DNA of 64,000 bases from assembly GCF_020510625.1 (NCBI RefSeq), contig NZ_CP075191.1, positions 2,766,001 through 2,830,000 on the forward strand. The letters run 5' to 3'. Below are positions 25,206-33,936 of the stretch, in pieces. The translations under genes and the position numbers were made by a program. Positions within the stretch are counted from its first letter, which is position 1, and each line of letters opens with the position of its first letter. Origin of the DNA: Ferribacterium limneticum (GTDB lineage: Bacteria; Pseudomonadota; Gammaproteobacteria; Burkholderiales; Rhodocyclaceae). The notes under the pieces were generated by a model. The model searched no databases. It saw only the letters and a program-made list of their open reading frames with translations, and had not been told where the DNA came from.

Positions 25206-26843
25206 CTACTGACGGCGTGCCGCCGAAACCTGGCGAGACAGGGCAATCAGGGGTAACAAACCCACCGCGACAATGGCCAGGGCAGCCGTCGAAGCCTCGG
25301 CCAAGCGTTCATCCGAGGCCAGGGTATAGGCCTGCGTTGCCAGCGTATCGAAATTGAACGGGCGCATGACCAGTGTTGCCGGCAGTTCCTTCATCACATC
25401 GACAAACACCAGCAGCCCGGCCGTAAATAGACTGCCACGCAGCATGGGCACGTGCACCCGACGCAAGGTTTCACTTTGCCCCAAACCCAGACTGCGAGCG
25501 GCATCATCCATGCTCGGCGTTACTTTGGCCAGACTGGACTCGACTGTGTGCAGGGCCACCGCCAGGAAACGGACCAGATAGGCGTAGATCAGCGCAGCAA
25601 TGCCGCCGGTCAGCAGCAAGCCCGGGTTCTGGCCGAACCACTGCGCCCATTGCCCGGCCAGCCAGTTATCGAGACGAGTCACCGGAATCAGCACGCCAAC
25701 GGCGATGACCGCCCCCGGGACCGCGTAGCCGAGACCAACCAACCGGTTCAGCGCGTTGGCGAAAGTCGTTTTCGACAGCCGGGCACCATAGGCCAGCAGC
25801 AGTGCCAGCAAGACACCGATTGCCGCCGTACTACCGGCCAGCACGAAGCTGTTGCGGGAAAGGATGAAGAAACGCTCCCCGAACTGGGCATCGCCCTCGG
25901 TCAAGGCCATTTTCAACAACAGGGCAGCGGGCAGGATGAAACCCAGCAACAGGGGCACGATGCAAGCCAGAGTCGCCAGGATCGCCGCCGGGCCCCGCAG
26001 TCGCGCTCCCGCCATCGGCCGGTTGCGGCCCGTGGTGTTGTGATAGCGCGCCCGTCCCCGCGAAACGCGCTCGGCCATCAATAGAAACAGCACGAAAGCG
26101 AGCAGCATGGCGGCCAGTTGTGCCGCAGCGACACGGTCGCCCAGCGAAAACCAGGCGCGGTAGATGCCGGTGGTGAAGGTATTGACGGCGAAATAAGCCA
26201 CCGTGCCATAGTCGGCCAGCGTTTCCATCAGCGCCAGCGCCACCCCGGCGACAATGGCCGGTCTGGCCAGCGGCAGGGATACGGCAAAGAAAGCCCGCCA
26301 TGGACCCATGCCCAGCGTACGTGCTGCCTCCAACATACCGCTGGCGCGTTCGAGAAATGCCGCGCGGGCGAGCAGATAGACATAGGGGTAGAGCACGCTG
26401 ACGAACATCAGAATAGCCCCCGGCAGCGTCCGGATGTCCGGAAACCAGTAGTCGCCATGCTGCCAGCCGAAAGTGTCGCGCAACAAGGTCTGTACCGGCC
26501 CGACGAACTGCAGGAAATCGGTATAGACATAGGCCATGACATAGGCCGGCACGGCCAGCGGCAGGACCAGCGCCCATTCGAAAACGCGACGCCCGGGGAA
26601 ATCGTGCATTGCGGTCAGCCAGGCCGTCGCCACGCCAACGACACCAACGCCACAACCGACCCCCAGACAGAGCAGCAGTGAATTGCTGATGTATTCCGGC
26701 AACACGGTAGCCGCCAGATGCGCCCAGGTATCGCTGGTCCCGCCAACGAAAAGGTTCAGGCCGACACTGGCGACCGGTAAGCCGGCGAGCAGGGCGACGA
26801 CAAGGCCGACAAGGAGCAGCGGGGAATAATGGACGGTGCGCAT
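25206..26843 (-). CDS. Ferric iron ABC transporter permease (FbpB-like)
   Basis: The 545-residue protein has about twelve helices arranged as two fused permease halves. Each half carries an ATPase-contact loop (EAARTLGMGPWRAFFAVSLP near residue 180 and DAARSLGLGQSETLRRVHVP near 460). The block METLADYGTVAYFAVNTFTTG is typical of iron/thiamine permeases. It is divergent from the ATPase gene with only 30 bp between the start codons. No ribosome binding site is evident before its ATG. Confidence 0.9.
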   Translation of the reverse strand: MRTVHYSPLLLVGLVVALLAGLPVASVGLNLFVGGTSDTWAHLAATVLPEYISNSLLLCLGVGCGVGVVGVATAWLTAMHDFPGRRVFEWALVLPLAVPAYVMAYVYTDFLQFVGPVQTLLRDTFGWQHGDYWFPDIRTLPGAILMFVSVLYPYVYLLARAAFLERASGMLEAARTLGMGPWRAFFAVSLPLARPAIVAGVALALMETLADYGTVAYFAVNTFTTGIYRAWFSLGDRVAAAQLAAMLLAFVLFLLMAERVSRGRARYHNTTGRNRPMAGARLRGPAAILATLACIVPLLLGFILPAALLLKMALTEGDAQFGERFFILSRNSFVLAGSTAAIGVLLALLLAYGARLSKTTFANALNRLVGLGYAVPGAVIAVGVLIPVTRLDNWLAGQWAQWFGQNPGLLLTGGIAALIYAYLVRFLAVALHTVESSLAKVTPSMDDAARSLGLGQSETLRRVHVPMLRGSLFTAGLLVFVDVMKELPATLVMRPFNFDTLATQAYTLASDERLAEASTAALAIVAVGLLPLIALSRQVSAARRQ

Positions 26844-26857
26844 GGTTGTGAATGCGA

Positions 26858-26865
26858 ATTATAAT
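26858..26865. promoter_or_regulatory. Symmetric -10 element shared by fbpB and fbpC
   Basis: ATTATAAT contains TATAAT on both strands (plus 26860-26865, minus 26863-26858). It is the only promoter-like sequence in the 30-bp gap between the two divergent start codons. Rightward transcription would start almost at the fbpC ATG (26874) and leftward transcription about 8 nt before the fbpB ATG, so both messages may be leaderless or nearly so. Confidence 0.5.
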
Positions 26866-26873
26866 CGACCACC

Positions 26874-27953
26874 ATGGCTCAACTTGAACTCAATGGCGTC
26901 ATTCAGCGCTACGGCAAACACACGGTCGTTGATGGCGTAAATTTCCGGCTCGAAGGCGGCAGCATTGCCTGCCTGCTCGGCCCGTCCGGTTGTGGCAAGA
27001 CCACGCTGCTGCGCTGTATCGCCGGATTCGAGGACATTTCCGGTGGTGAGATCAGCCTGCGCGGCGAAGTGGTCAGCCGTGCCGGGCAACGCGTAGCGCC
27101 GGAAAAGCGGCGGATCGGCATGGTTTTTCAGGACTATGCGCTGTTCCCCCACCTCTCCGTCGAGGAGAACGTCGCTTTTGGCCTGGGGCGAAAGCCGGCC
27201 GAGGATGCCCATCTGCGCGTCAGGCAACTGTTGGCCACCGTTGGCCTGCATGGCCAGGGTAACAAATATCCACACGAACTCTCCGGCGGCCAGCAACAGC
27301 GCGTGGCGCTGGCCCGGGCGCTGGCACCACGACCGGAGTTGATCCTGCTCGACGAACCGTTCTCGAATCTCGACGTCGGTCTGCGCGAGCGGCTATCGGT
27401 CGAAGTCCGCGAAATCCTCAAGCGCGAGGGATCGACCGCCATCATGGTCACCCATGACCAGAACGAAGCTTTCGCCATGGCCGACGAAATCGGCATCATG
27501 CACGAAGGGCGCATCCAGCAGTGGGACGTGCCCTACAACCTGTACCACCGCCCGGCCAACCGCTTCGTGGCCGACTTCATCGGCCAGGGCGTCCTGCTTC
27601 CCGGCGTGGTGGCTGGCGGCACCAATGTCGACATGGAACTCGGCCAGCTGGTTTCCGACATTGCGGTCGAGTGCAGCGAAACCTGCGCCAACTGTGCGGA
27701 TGGCTGCGATGTCGATGTGCTGCTGCGCCCCGACGACATCGTCCATGACGACAAAAGCCCGCTGCAAGCCGAAGTGCTGCACAAGGCTTTCCGTGGCGCC
27801 GACATCCTCTACACGCTGCGTCTGGCCAGCGGTGCGGAAGTGCTTTCGCTGGTTCCCTCGCACCACAATCACGCGCTTGGCGAAAAGATCGGCATCCGGC
27901 TCGATGCCGACCATGTCATCGCCTTCAAGAAACTTCACGACAAACACGCATGA
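26874..27953 (+). CDS. Ferric iron ABC transporter ATPase (FbpC-like) with Cys cluster
   Basis: The 359-residue ATPase has Walker A LGPSGCGKTTLL, signature [16 protein letters not shown], Walker B LILLDEPFSNLD and the H-loop VTHDQNEAF. After residue 240 comes a regulatory beta-domain. Within it four cysteines lie close together at 267, 271, 274 and 278 (CSETCANCADGC, spacing x3-x2-x3), which could bind a metal or Fe-S cluster. The gene overlaps aat by 4 nt (ATGA), so iron uptake and N-degron genes are co-translated. Confidence 0.92.
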   Translation: MAQLELNGVIQRYGKHTVVDGVNFRLEGGSIACLLGPSGCGKTTLLRCIAGFEDISGGEISLRGEVVSRAGQRVAPEKRRIGMVFQDYALFPHLSVEENVAFGLGRKPAEDAHLRVRQLLATVGLHGQGNKYPHELSGGQQQRVALARALAPRPELILLDEPFSNLDVGLRERLSVEVREILKREGSTAIMVTHDQNEAFAMADEIGIMHEGRIQQWDVPYNLYHRPANRFVADFIGQGVLLPGVVAGGTNVDMELGQLVSDIAVECSETCANCADGCDVDVLLRPDDIVHDDKSPLQAEVLHKAFRGADILYTLRLASGAEVLSLVPSHHNHALGEKIGIRLDADHVIAFKKLHDKHA

Positions 27954-28654
27954 TTCCCTACCTTGGCCCGCTCGACCTCTTTCCGCCGGTCGAAATGGCC
28001 CGGGAAGACATGGGCGGCCTGCTGGCAGTGGGTGGCAACCTGCAGCCGGATCGCTTGCTGGAAGCCTATCGGCGGGGAATTTTCCCGTGGGGTACCGTCG
28101 AGGGACAGCCGCTGTGGTACAGCCCGGACCCACGCATGGTGCTCTTTCCCGAGGAATTCCGGCTGACCCGCTCGCTACAGAAAACCCTGCGCGCCGGCAA
28201 GTTTGAAGTTCGCTTCGACAGCAATTTTGCCGGCGTGATGGCCGGCTGTGCCACGACGCCCCGACCCGGCCAGGATGGCACCTGGATCACGCCGGAGATG
28301 AAGCACGCCTACACCCGCCTGCATGAACTTGGCTGGGCGCATTCGGTCGAAACCTACGAGAAAGATGTTCTCGTCGGCGGCCTTTACGGACTGGCCATCG
28401 GGCGCATGTTTTACGGCGAGTCGATGTTCTCCCATCGCACCGACGCATCGAAGGTCGCTTTCGCCCATCTGGTGCGTTATCTTGTGGCCAACCAATTCGG
28501 CATGATCGACTGTCAGATGTATACCGACCACCTCGCCTCGCTTGGCGGCAGAGAAATTCCCCGCGCTGACTTCCTGCTCCGTTTGACGGCGCTGACTGCA
28601 GCCGGCAGCCCGCGCTCGGCCTGGTCGACCGACCCGCTCGACCCCGCGAGATAA
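27950..28654 (+). CDS. aat: Leucyl/phenylalanyl-tRNA-protein transferase
   Basis: The 234-residue enzyme adds Leu or Phe to proteins with N-terminal Arg or Lys, marking them for ClpAP. Family motifs: [85 protein letters not shown] and [19 protein letters not shown]. It is coupled to fbpC by an ATGA overlap and followed by bpt. Confidence 0.95.
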   Translation: MIPYLGPLDLFPPVEMAREDMGGLLAVGGNLQPDRLLEAYRRGIFPWGTVEGQPLWYSPDPRMVLFPEEFRLTRSLQKTLRAGKFEVRFDSNFAGVMAGCATTPRPGQDGTWITPEMKHAYTRLHELGWAHSVETYEKDVLVGGLYGLAIGRMFYGESMFSHRTDASKVAFAHLVRYLVANQFGMIDCQMYTDHLASLGGREIPRADFLLRLTALTAAGSPRSAWSTDPLDPAR

Positions 28655-28656
28655 TC

Positions 28657-29406
28657 ATGGCCCTGCCCGACGACGCCGCGCTGCCCTTCTCGCTGCTCCA
28701 GTTCTACGCCACCTCGCCCTATCCGTGCAGCTATCTGCCCGACCGCGAAGCCCGCTCGCAAGTGGCGACGCCGGCGCACCTGATCGACAGCGAAATCTAC
28801 AGTTCCCTGATCCGCACCGGCTTCCGGCGCAGCGGCATCTTCACCTACCGCCCCCACTGCGACGATTGCCAGGCCTGCGTCCCGGTCCGTCTGCCGGTCG
28901 CCGATCTGCAAGCCAACCGCAGCCAGCGCCGCGCCATGAAACGGCACGCCGACCTGCGGGCCCGTGAATTGCCCTTGGTCTATCTCGAAGAACATTACGC
29001 GCTGTACAACCGCTATCAGCAGGCTCGCCACCCCGGCGGCGGCATGGATGAAGACAGCCATGAGCAATATGCCCAGTTCCTGCTGCAAAGCCGCGTCGAC
29101 ACCCGGCTGATCGAATTCTCCGACGGTGAAAACATTCGTATGGTCAGCCTGATCGACGTCCTCGACGATGGCCTGTCCTCGGTCTATACCTTCTACGACC
29201 CGGACATCCCTGACGCCAGCTTTGGCACTTACAACATCCTGTGGCAGGCGGCCCAGTGCCAGGCCCTCGGCCTGCCCTATCTCTACCTCGGCTACTGGAT
29301 CGCCAACAGCCGCAAGATGGCCTACAAGGCCGCCTTCCGGCCGATCGAAGGGCTGATCGATGGCCGTTGGCAGCCCCTGCCTGCAAGCAAACCTGAAAAA
29401 GAATGA
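28657..29406 (+). CDS. bpt: Aspartate/glutamate leucyltransferase (Bpt)
   Basis: The 249-residue protein belongs to the ATE family in its bacterial Bpt form. Bpt attaches Leu to N-terminal Asp or Glu and so widens the Leu N-degron pathway. It has the N-terminal cysteine motif CDDCQACVP, plus [29 protein letters not shown] and [20 protein letters not shown]. It follows aat by 2 bp, a pairing known from other proteobacteria, and overlaps the next gene as ATGA. Confidence 0.93.
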   Translation: MALPDDAALPFSLLQFYATSPYPCSYLPDREARSQVATPAHLIDSEIYSSLIRTGFRRSGIFTYRPHCDDCQACVPVRLPVADLQANRSQRRAMKRHADLRARELPLVYLEEHYALYNRYQQARHPGGGMDEDSHEQYAQFLLQSRVDTRLIEFSDGENIRMVSLIDVLDDGLSSVYTFYDPDIPDASFGTYNILWQAAQCQALGLPYLYLGYWIANSRKMAYKAAFRPIEGLIDGRWQPLPASKPEKE

Positions 29407-30056
29407 ACCGCCACTACCTGCTTCCTCTACTCTTCCCGCTTTGCGCCATCGCCAGTGAAGAACGTATCCCCTATGCCTGTGACAACGGCAGTCGCCTCGA
29501 CATTTCCTATTCGGCCGATGCGGACGAACGGGCGCAGGCCACCCTGCATTTCGCCGATGAAGCGATCACCCTGCCACAAGTCCCCGCGGCTTCCGGCGCC
29601 TTGTACCGCAGCGGCAACATTCGCCTGCACACCCAGGATGACAACGCGGTGATCGAAGACGCCAAGGGCAACCTGCGCCGCTGCGCGCGCGGCACCGTGT
29701 CCCCGGCCGGCAGCCAGAGCGCACCGTCGGCGGCCAGCAGCAGTTTCATCGACGTCACCGGCAGTGTCACCTATCTCGCCCGCATCGCCCTGCCGCCCGG
29801 CGCCATCCTTACCGTGCGCCTCAAGTCGGGCAAGCACACCCTGAGCGAGCAGCGCTACGAACTGAACGGCGCCCAGGTACCGATTCCTTTCGGCGCCACC
29901 ATCGACCGTGACCTGCTCGGCAAGACAGCCGAGGTGACCGTGACGGCCCGCATCGAGGCCGGCGGCAAGCTGCGCTTCGCCGGCAGCAAGACCTTCCGCA
30001 AGCTGGCGGCCGACACCCCGCTCGAACTCATCCTCAAGCCGGCCGCCAAACCCTGA
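29403..30056 (+). CDS. Secreted MliC-like and YscW/YbaY-like two-domain protein
   Basis: The 217-residue product begins with a hydrophobic export signal ([16 protein letters not shown]). Residues about 22-95 resemble the MliC lysozyme-inhibitor fold ([15 protein letters not shown], a beta-rich core, closing Cys94 pairing with Cys26). After a Ser/Ala linker, residues about 115-215 resemble the YbaY/YscW lipoprotein family ([37 protein letters not shown]). A protective or chaperone role at the cell envelope is inferred. Its start overlaps the bpt stop (ATGA). Confidence 0.7.
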   Translation: MNRHYLLPLLFPLCAIASEERIPYACDNGSRLDISYSADADERAQATLHFADEAITLPQVPAASGALYRSGNIRLHTQDDNAVIEDAKGNLRRCARGTVSPAGSQSAPSAASSSFIDVTGSVTYLARIALPPGAILTVRLKSGKHTLSEQRYELNGAQVPIPFGATIDRDLLGKTAEVTVTARIEAGGKLRFAGSKTFRKLAADTPLELILKPAAKP

Positions 30057-30065
30057 GGCGACGCG

Positions 30066-30266
30066 TCAGGTGCCCCCGGCACCTCGGCGCAGCCAGCCGA
30101 ACCACAGGCTCACCCCGACCGTAATACCCAGGCAGAGCGCAGCCAGCAGATCGCCGAAGCCGCCATCGCTGAACAAGGCCGCGATCAACCCGATGCCGGT
30201 CAACCCGCCAAGCATCGCCGGCCAGCCCCAGATCGCCCGCGAACCCTGGTGACGCGGCCGGCTCAC
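30066..30266 (-). CDS. Small two-helix membrane protein
   Basis: The 66-residue product starts at GTG 30266, which overlaps the stop of the PepSY gene as GTGA, so the two are translationally coupled. A basic N terminus is followed by two hydrophobic helices (MLGGLTGIGLIAALF and LLAALCLGITVGVSLWFGWL) and a basic end. No family is recognised. Its position as last gene of a receptor-PepSY operon suggests an accessory part of the iron reduction/uptake step (inference). Confidence 0.6.
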   Translation of the reverse strand: MSRPRHQGSRAIWGWPAMLGGLTGIGLIAALFSDGGFGDLLAALCLGITVGVSLWFGWLRRGAGGT

Positions 30267-31414
30267 CGGCGTTCTCCGGCCGCCAGCGCGACCAACTCAT
30301 CCTCGCGCGCAGGTGCTACCTGCCGCCTTTTCTTCAGCCATAAGTAGAGCCCGCTGCCGAGCACGATGATGGTCGCAATGTCGAGCAGCGCCCACAGGAT
30401 CTGCATCGGCAGGCCGCCGTAATCGCCGAAATGCAGCGGCTGAGAAACCAGCAGGGCCGTCAGGTACCAGGGTAAGCTGGGTGCCGCGGTGACTTCGCTC
30501 GTCTTCGCATCGACCAGTACCGGCTGCAGCAGGCGCGAGGTGAACGGCTCGTTGCCGCGCAGGAAGAAGGCGGTGTGATGCGGGCTCGCGAAGGCCGTGC
30601 CGGGAAAGGCGATGAAGGACAGCGTTGTTTCCGGCGCCTGCCGCTGCGCCGCCTCCAGCGCAGCTTGCAGCGAGCCGCGTTCGGCCAGGGGCACCGTCGG
30701 CTGCCCCTGGTAGGGCGCCAGCAACGCGCTCAACTGGTCGTGCTGCCAGTATTTGATCAGCAGATCGGCCCAGGTGTTGATCATTCCCGTCGCACCCACG
30801 ACGAAGAACCAGACCAGCGTGACGATGCCCAACAGGTTGTGCAGGTCCAGCCATTTCAGGCGCGGCCGACGGTCTCGGCGTACCGTGCCGAATTCAAGCT
30901 TGCGCATGAAGGGGCCGTAGAGCACGGCACCGCTGACGATGGCGACCAGCAGCAACAGCCCCATCGCCCCGAGAAAGAGCTTGCCGGCCAGGCCGGCAAA
31001 CAGATCGACGTGCAGCTTGAACATCACCCACATGAAACCCTGGTCGAAACGCGGCTGGCCGAGCACCTCGGCAGTTCGCGCATCGACGACGACCGAGCGG
31101 AAATCGTCGGTCGGCTCGGGCGTCGGCGTCAGCGTGACGAACCACAGGTCGGCGCTGTCCTCCGGCTGCGAGACGAACTGCACTACCCGGCCCGGATGCT
31201 GCGCCCGCGCCACCTCGATCACCCGGTCCAGGCTGGCGCGCGGCGCGTCGGCCGGCATGGCCGGCGCCTCCACCTCGGTACCGAGCAGATGCCCGATCTC
31301 GTGATGAAAGATCAGCGGCAGGCCGGTCAGGCAGAGGAGCAGCATGAACAGCGTGCACACCAGGCTGCTCCACGTATGCACCCAGGACCAGGTGCGCAGG
31401 GTCTTGTTCTGCAT
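30263..31414 (-). CDS. PepSY-associated membrane protein, likely siderophore/iron reductase
   Basis: The 383-residue protein has four membrane segments with the PepSY_TM pattern. The first helix is WSWVHTWSSLVCTLFMLLLCLTG-like, followed by a periplasmic PepSY region (VIEVARAQHPGRVVQFV). A heme-type His pair lies in KLHVDLFAG and LDLHNLLGIVTLVW. After a second periplasmic part come PLHFGDYGG and a last helix. Members next to TonB receptors are thought to reduce ferric siderophores. It lies 6 bp behind the receptor gene. Confidence 0.85.
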   Translation of the reverse strand: MQNKTLRTWSWVHTWSSLVCTLFMLLLCLTGLPLIFHHEIGHLLGTEVEAPAMPADAPRASLDRVIEVARAQHPGRVVQFVSQPEDSADLWFVTLTPTPEPTDDFRSVVVDARTAEVLGQPRFDQGFMWVMFKLHVDLFAGLAGKLFLGAMGLLLLVAIVSGAVLYGPFMRKLEFGTVRRDRRPRLKWLDLHNLLGIVTLVWFFVVGATGMINTWADLLIKYWQHDQLSALLAPYQGQPTVPLAERGSLQAALEAAQRQAPETTLSFIAFPGTAFASPHHTAFFLRGNEPFTSRLLQPVLVDAKTSEVTAAPSLPWYLTALLVSQPLHFGDYGGLPMQILWALLDIATIIVLGSGLYLWLKKRRQVAPAREDELVALAAGERR

Positions 31415-31420
31415 CGCCGG

Positions 31421-33589
31421 TCAGAACTTGTACTTCAGCGAAACGCTGGCACTGCGCGGCGCGCCGTAGGTGTACTGGTTGTAGGCGTCAAACATGCCGT
31501 AGTAGGTCTTGTCGAACAGGTTGTTGACGTTGACCTGAGCCGAGAGCTGCTTGCTGATCTCGTAGCGCGCCATCAGATTAACCAGCGCATAGGCCTTCTG
31601 CTCGAACTTCTCGCTGCCGACGTAGGTGTAGGTCGTGCCCTGCCAGTTCGCGCCGCCGCCGACGGTCAGCGCATTCAAGGCGCCCGGCAGGCGGTAGGTG
31701 GTGAACAGCTTGAACAGTTCGCGCGGGTAGATGCTGTTCACGTCGGCACCGTTGGTGTCGGTCGCCGTGAATTGCGTATAGCCGGCACTGAGGTTCCAGC
31801 CCGGCGTCAGCTCGCCGGCCAACTCAAGCTCGAAGCCCTCGCTGGTCGCTCCCTGCGTGGCGCGATAAGCCGTTTCCGGCGGCGTCGTGCCGGCAATGAT
31901 CTGGCCGGTGCTCTGGGCCAGGTTTTCCTGCTTGATCTGGAAGACGGCCAGCGAGGCGTTCAGGCGGCCGCCAAAGAACTCGCCCTTGACGCCACCCTCG
32001 GTGCTCTTGCCGAGGATGGGGTCGAGATACTTGCCGCTGATGTCGCGCCGCTGCTGAGGCTGGAAGATGTCGGTATAGCTTGCATACACCGAGAAGTTCT
32101 CGTTCAGGTCATAGATGACCCCGGCGTAAGGCGTCAGCTGATCTTCAATCTTGAGCCTGTACGGGTTGCTGGAAGCGTCGTCGCCGGATTTCTCGTACTT
32201 GGTCAGGCGCGCCCCGACGATCACCTTGAGCGGATCGGCCAGGTTCAGGCGCGCCGCCGCATACACCGCCTCCTGTTTGGTCTCTCCCTGGCTGTAGTAG
32301 GTCAGCCCGCCCCAGCTCGGCTCGGGGTAGCTCGTGCCGTTCCAGGCATTGAAGTCGCCCACCGTGCCGAAGGTGCTCGCTGCGCGGCTATCGGAAGCGA
32401 ACTTCTGCTTGGCGTAGGTGTAGCCGACCGCCAGTTCATGCGTGCGACCGAACAAGCTGAACGGGCCGTTCGCCTGCAGGCCGAAATCGTCCTGCTGCGT
32501 GCGCGTCTTGTACGAGCCGGGCCAGGCGAAGAGGCCAAGGCCGGTCGTCCGGTCCGGCGTGCCGTACAGGTAAAGCAGGTAGGAGTCCGCCGTCCGGTCG
32601 CCATGGCTGTAGCTCGCCTTCACCTTCCAGTCGTTGGCGAAGCGGTGCTCCAGCGTTGCAAAATAGTTTTCGTAGACCGAATTCCAGCGCGTCCACTCGG
32701 CGGCCGTCGTCTTCGAGCGATCCCAGTTGGCCTTGCTGCCGTCGCTGTACCAGACCGGCAAGCCGCCCCACATCGAACCGCGCGGATTGTTTTCCTGCCG
32801 GCTGAAACCGCCCGACAGCAGGGTGTCCGGCGTCAGGTCCGCCTCGAAGGTGGCAAACAGCGTCTGGTTCTTGTTCTCCAGGTTATCGACCCAGCTATCG
32901 CGCTCGACGTACTCGCCGACCACCCGCGCCCGCAAGGTCTTGGCCTCGTTGACCGGCGTTGCCACATCGACCAGCACCCGCTGCTCGCTCCAGCTGCCGA
33001 AACCAAGTTGCACCGTGCCCGTCAGCACCTTGCTGTTGGCCCGCTTGCGCACCAGGTTGACCGCCGCCGACGGATCACCGACTCCGGTCGTCAGGCCCGT
33101 CGAACCGCGCACCACCTCGACCCGGTCGTAGATCGCCAGGCCGGTCAGGATCTCGCCCGAACTCCACTGCTGATCCCAGGTCGTCGGCACGCCGTCGACC
33201 ATCAATGCATTGATGTCGAAACCGCGCGCATGGAACTGCGCACGATGCGTTTCATACTGATTCACCGACACCCCGGTCACGTTGTTGATCACGTCGGTGA
33301 TGTTCAGCAGCCCCTGGTCCTCGATGCGCTGTTGCGTCACCACCGACACCGACTGCGGGGTATCGCGCGGCGACAGGCTCAAGGGCGTTGCCGTCTTTGT
33401 CTTGCCCGTGGTGTAGGAGCCGGTGCCCTCGGTGTTCTCTCCCATTACCCGCTCGGAAACCCTGACCGGCGAAAGAAGCGCCTCGCCACCGGCATCCTGT
33501 GCCTGCGACCAGCCCGATAGCGCGAACGCCACCATGAGAGAAACCGTCTTGATCCTGAATTTTTTGCCAGTGGAAATAGTGCGCTGCAC
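31421..33589 (-). CDS. TonB-dependent siderophore receptor
   Basis: Start GTG 33589 is chosen because a GGGGG site lies 6 nt upstream and it gives a signal peptide ending at WSQA|QD. The product is about 722 residues. The plug domain (TPQSVSVVTQQRIEDQGLLN, VEVVRGSTGLTTGVGDPSAA) is followed by a 22-strand barrel ending in the OM-assembly signature SVSLKYKF. It imports ferric siderophores using TonB energy; the ligand cannot be named. It heads an operon with the PepSY gene and a small membrane gene. A strong promoter overlapped by a Fur-like box lies upstream. Confidence 0.93.
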   Translation of the reverse strand: MQRTISTGKKFRIKTVSLMVAFALSGWSQAQDAGGEALLSPVRVSERVMGENTEGTGSYTTGKTKTATPLSLSPRDTPQSVSVVTQQRIEDQGLLNITDVINNVTGVSVNQYETHRAQFHARGFDINALMVDGVPTTWDQQWSSGEILTGLAIYDRVEVVRGSTGLTTGVGDPSAAVNLVRKRANSKVLTGTVQLGFGSWSEQRVLVDVATPVNEAKTLRARVVGEYVERDSWVDNLENKNQTLFATFEADLTPDTLLSGGFSRQENNPRGSMWGGLPVWYSDGSKANWDRSKTTAAEWTRWNSVYENYFATLEHRFANDWKVKASYSHGDRTADSYLLYLYGTPDRTTGLGLFAWPGSYKTRTQQDDFGLQANGPFSLFGRTHELAVGYTYAKQKFASDSRAASTFGTVGDFNAWNGTSYPEPSWGGLTYYSQGETKQEAVYAAARLNLADPLKVIVGARLTKYEKSGDDASSNPYRLKIEDQLTPYAGVIYDLNENFSVYASYTDIFQPQQRRDISGKYLDPILGKSTEGGVKGEFFGGRLNASLAVFQIKQENLAQSTGQIIAGTTPPETAYRATQGATSEGFELELAGELTPGWNLSAGYTQFTATDTNGADVNSIYPRELFKLFTTYRLPGALNALTVGGGANWQGTTYTYVGSEKFEQKAYALVNLMARYEISKQLSAQVNVNNLFDKTYYGMFDAYNQYTYGAPRSASVSLKYKF

Positions 33590-33675
33590 GCCAAGCCCCC
33601 ATTGCGAAAAAGTGATGAAATGGCTGGCTTTCCGCGTCTCTGGGGACGGACAGTGGCTGGCTAATGTGTTTTTAG

Positions 33676-33704
33676 ATGATAACAATTCGCAATTGCATTG
33701 ACAA
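33676..33704 (-). promoter_or_regulatory. Promoter of the siderophore receptor operon
   Basis: On the minus strand TTGTCA (33704-33699) and TATCAT (33681-33676) are separated by exactly 17 bp, each a five-of-six match to the sigma-70 consensus. The start would be about 80 bp before the receptor's GTG codon. Confidence 0.7.
33678..33696. promoter_or_regulatory. Fur-like box over the receptor promoter
   Basis: GATAACAATTCGCAATTGC matches 11 of 19 consensus Fur positions and covers the spacer and part of the -10 element. That is the right place for iron-dependent repression. Confidence 0.45.
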
Positions 33705-33936
33705 GCAATAGGCCGAAAGTCATAGCCCAAGACTTCCACAGCGATTTCGAGATGGTCTATCCATAAGCCGTCGATCAGGCCATCTAGGCCCATCAGCCCA
33801 TCCCGGCCTCCGCCTTGTCGCCGGGGTAGCTTCCCGAGATAAAGGGCGAAGAGCCCGCCGGCCCAAGCAAACTTCACCCCCCGGAAATATCGCAATGGTA
33901 TTCTGTGCCGCGAACCATTTTCCGGGAGCCACTTCC

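Larger units (their letters stand above)
33590..33936. other. Divergent intergenic region, receptor / lemA
   Basis: These 347 bp separate the leftward receptor gene from the rightward lemA gene. The receptor-proximal part is AT-rich and holds the promoter and Fur-like box near 33676-33704. The rest (33720-33900) is GC-rich, contains short GGCC-type inverted repeats, and has no coding sequence with a convincing start or homology. Confidence 0.6.

Noticed and set aside
25200..25219. Short GC stem at the convergent end of the ankyrin and fbpB genes
   Set aside because: The stem is only about 6 bp and no T run follows in either direction, so it was not called a terminator.
30575..33520. Very long rightward reading frame of 981 codons opposite the PepSY and receptor genes
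   Set aside because: It is antisense to two well-supported genes, is very rich in Arg, His and Gln as expected for an antisense frame, and has no domain.
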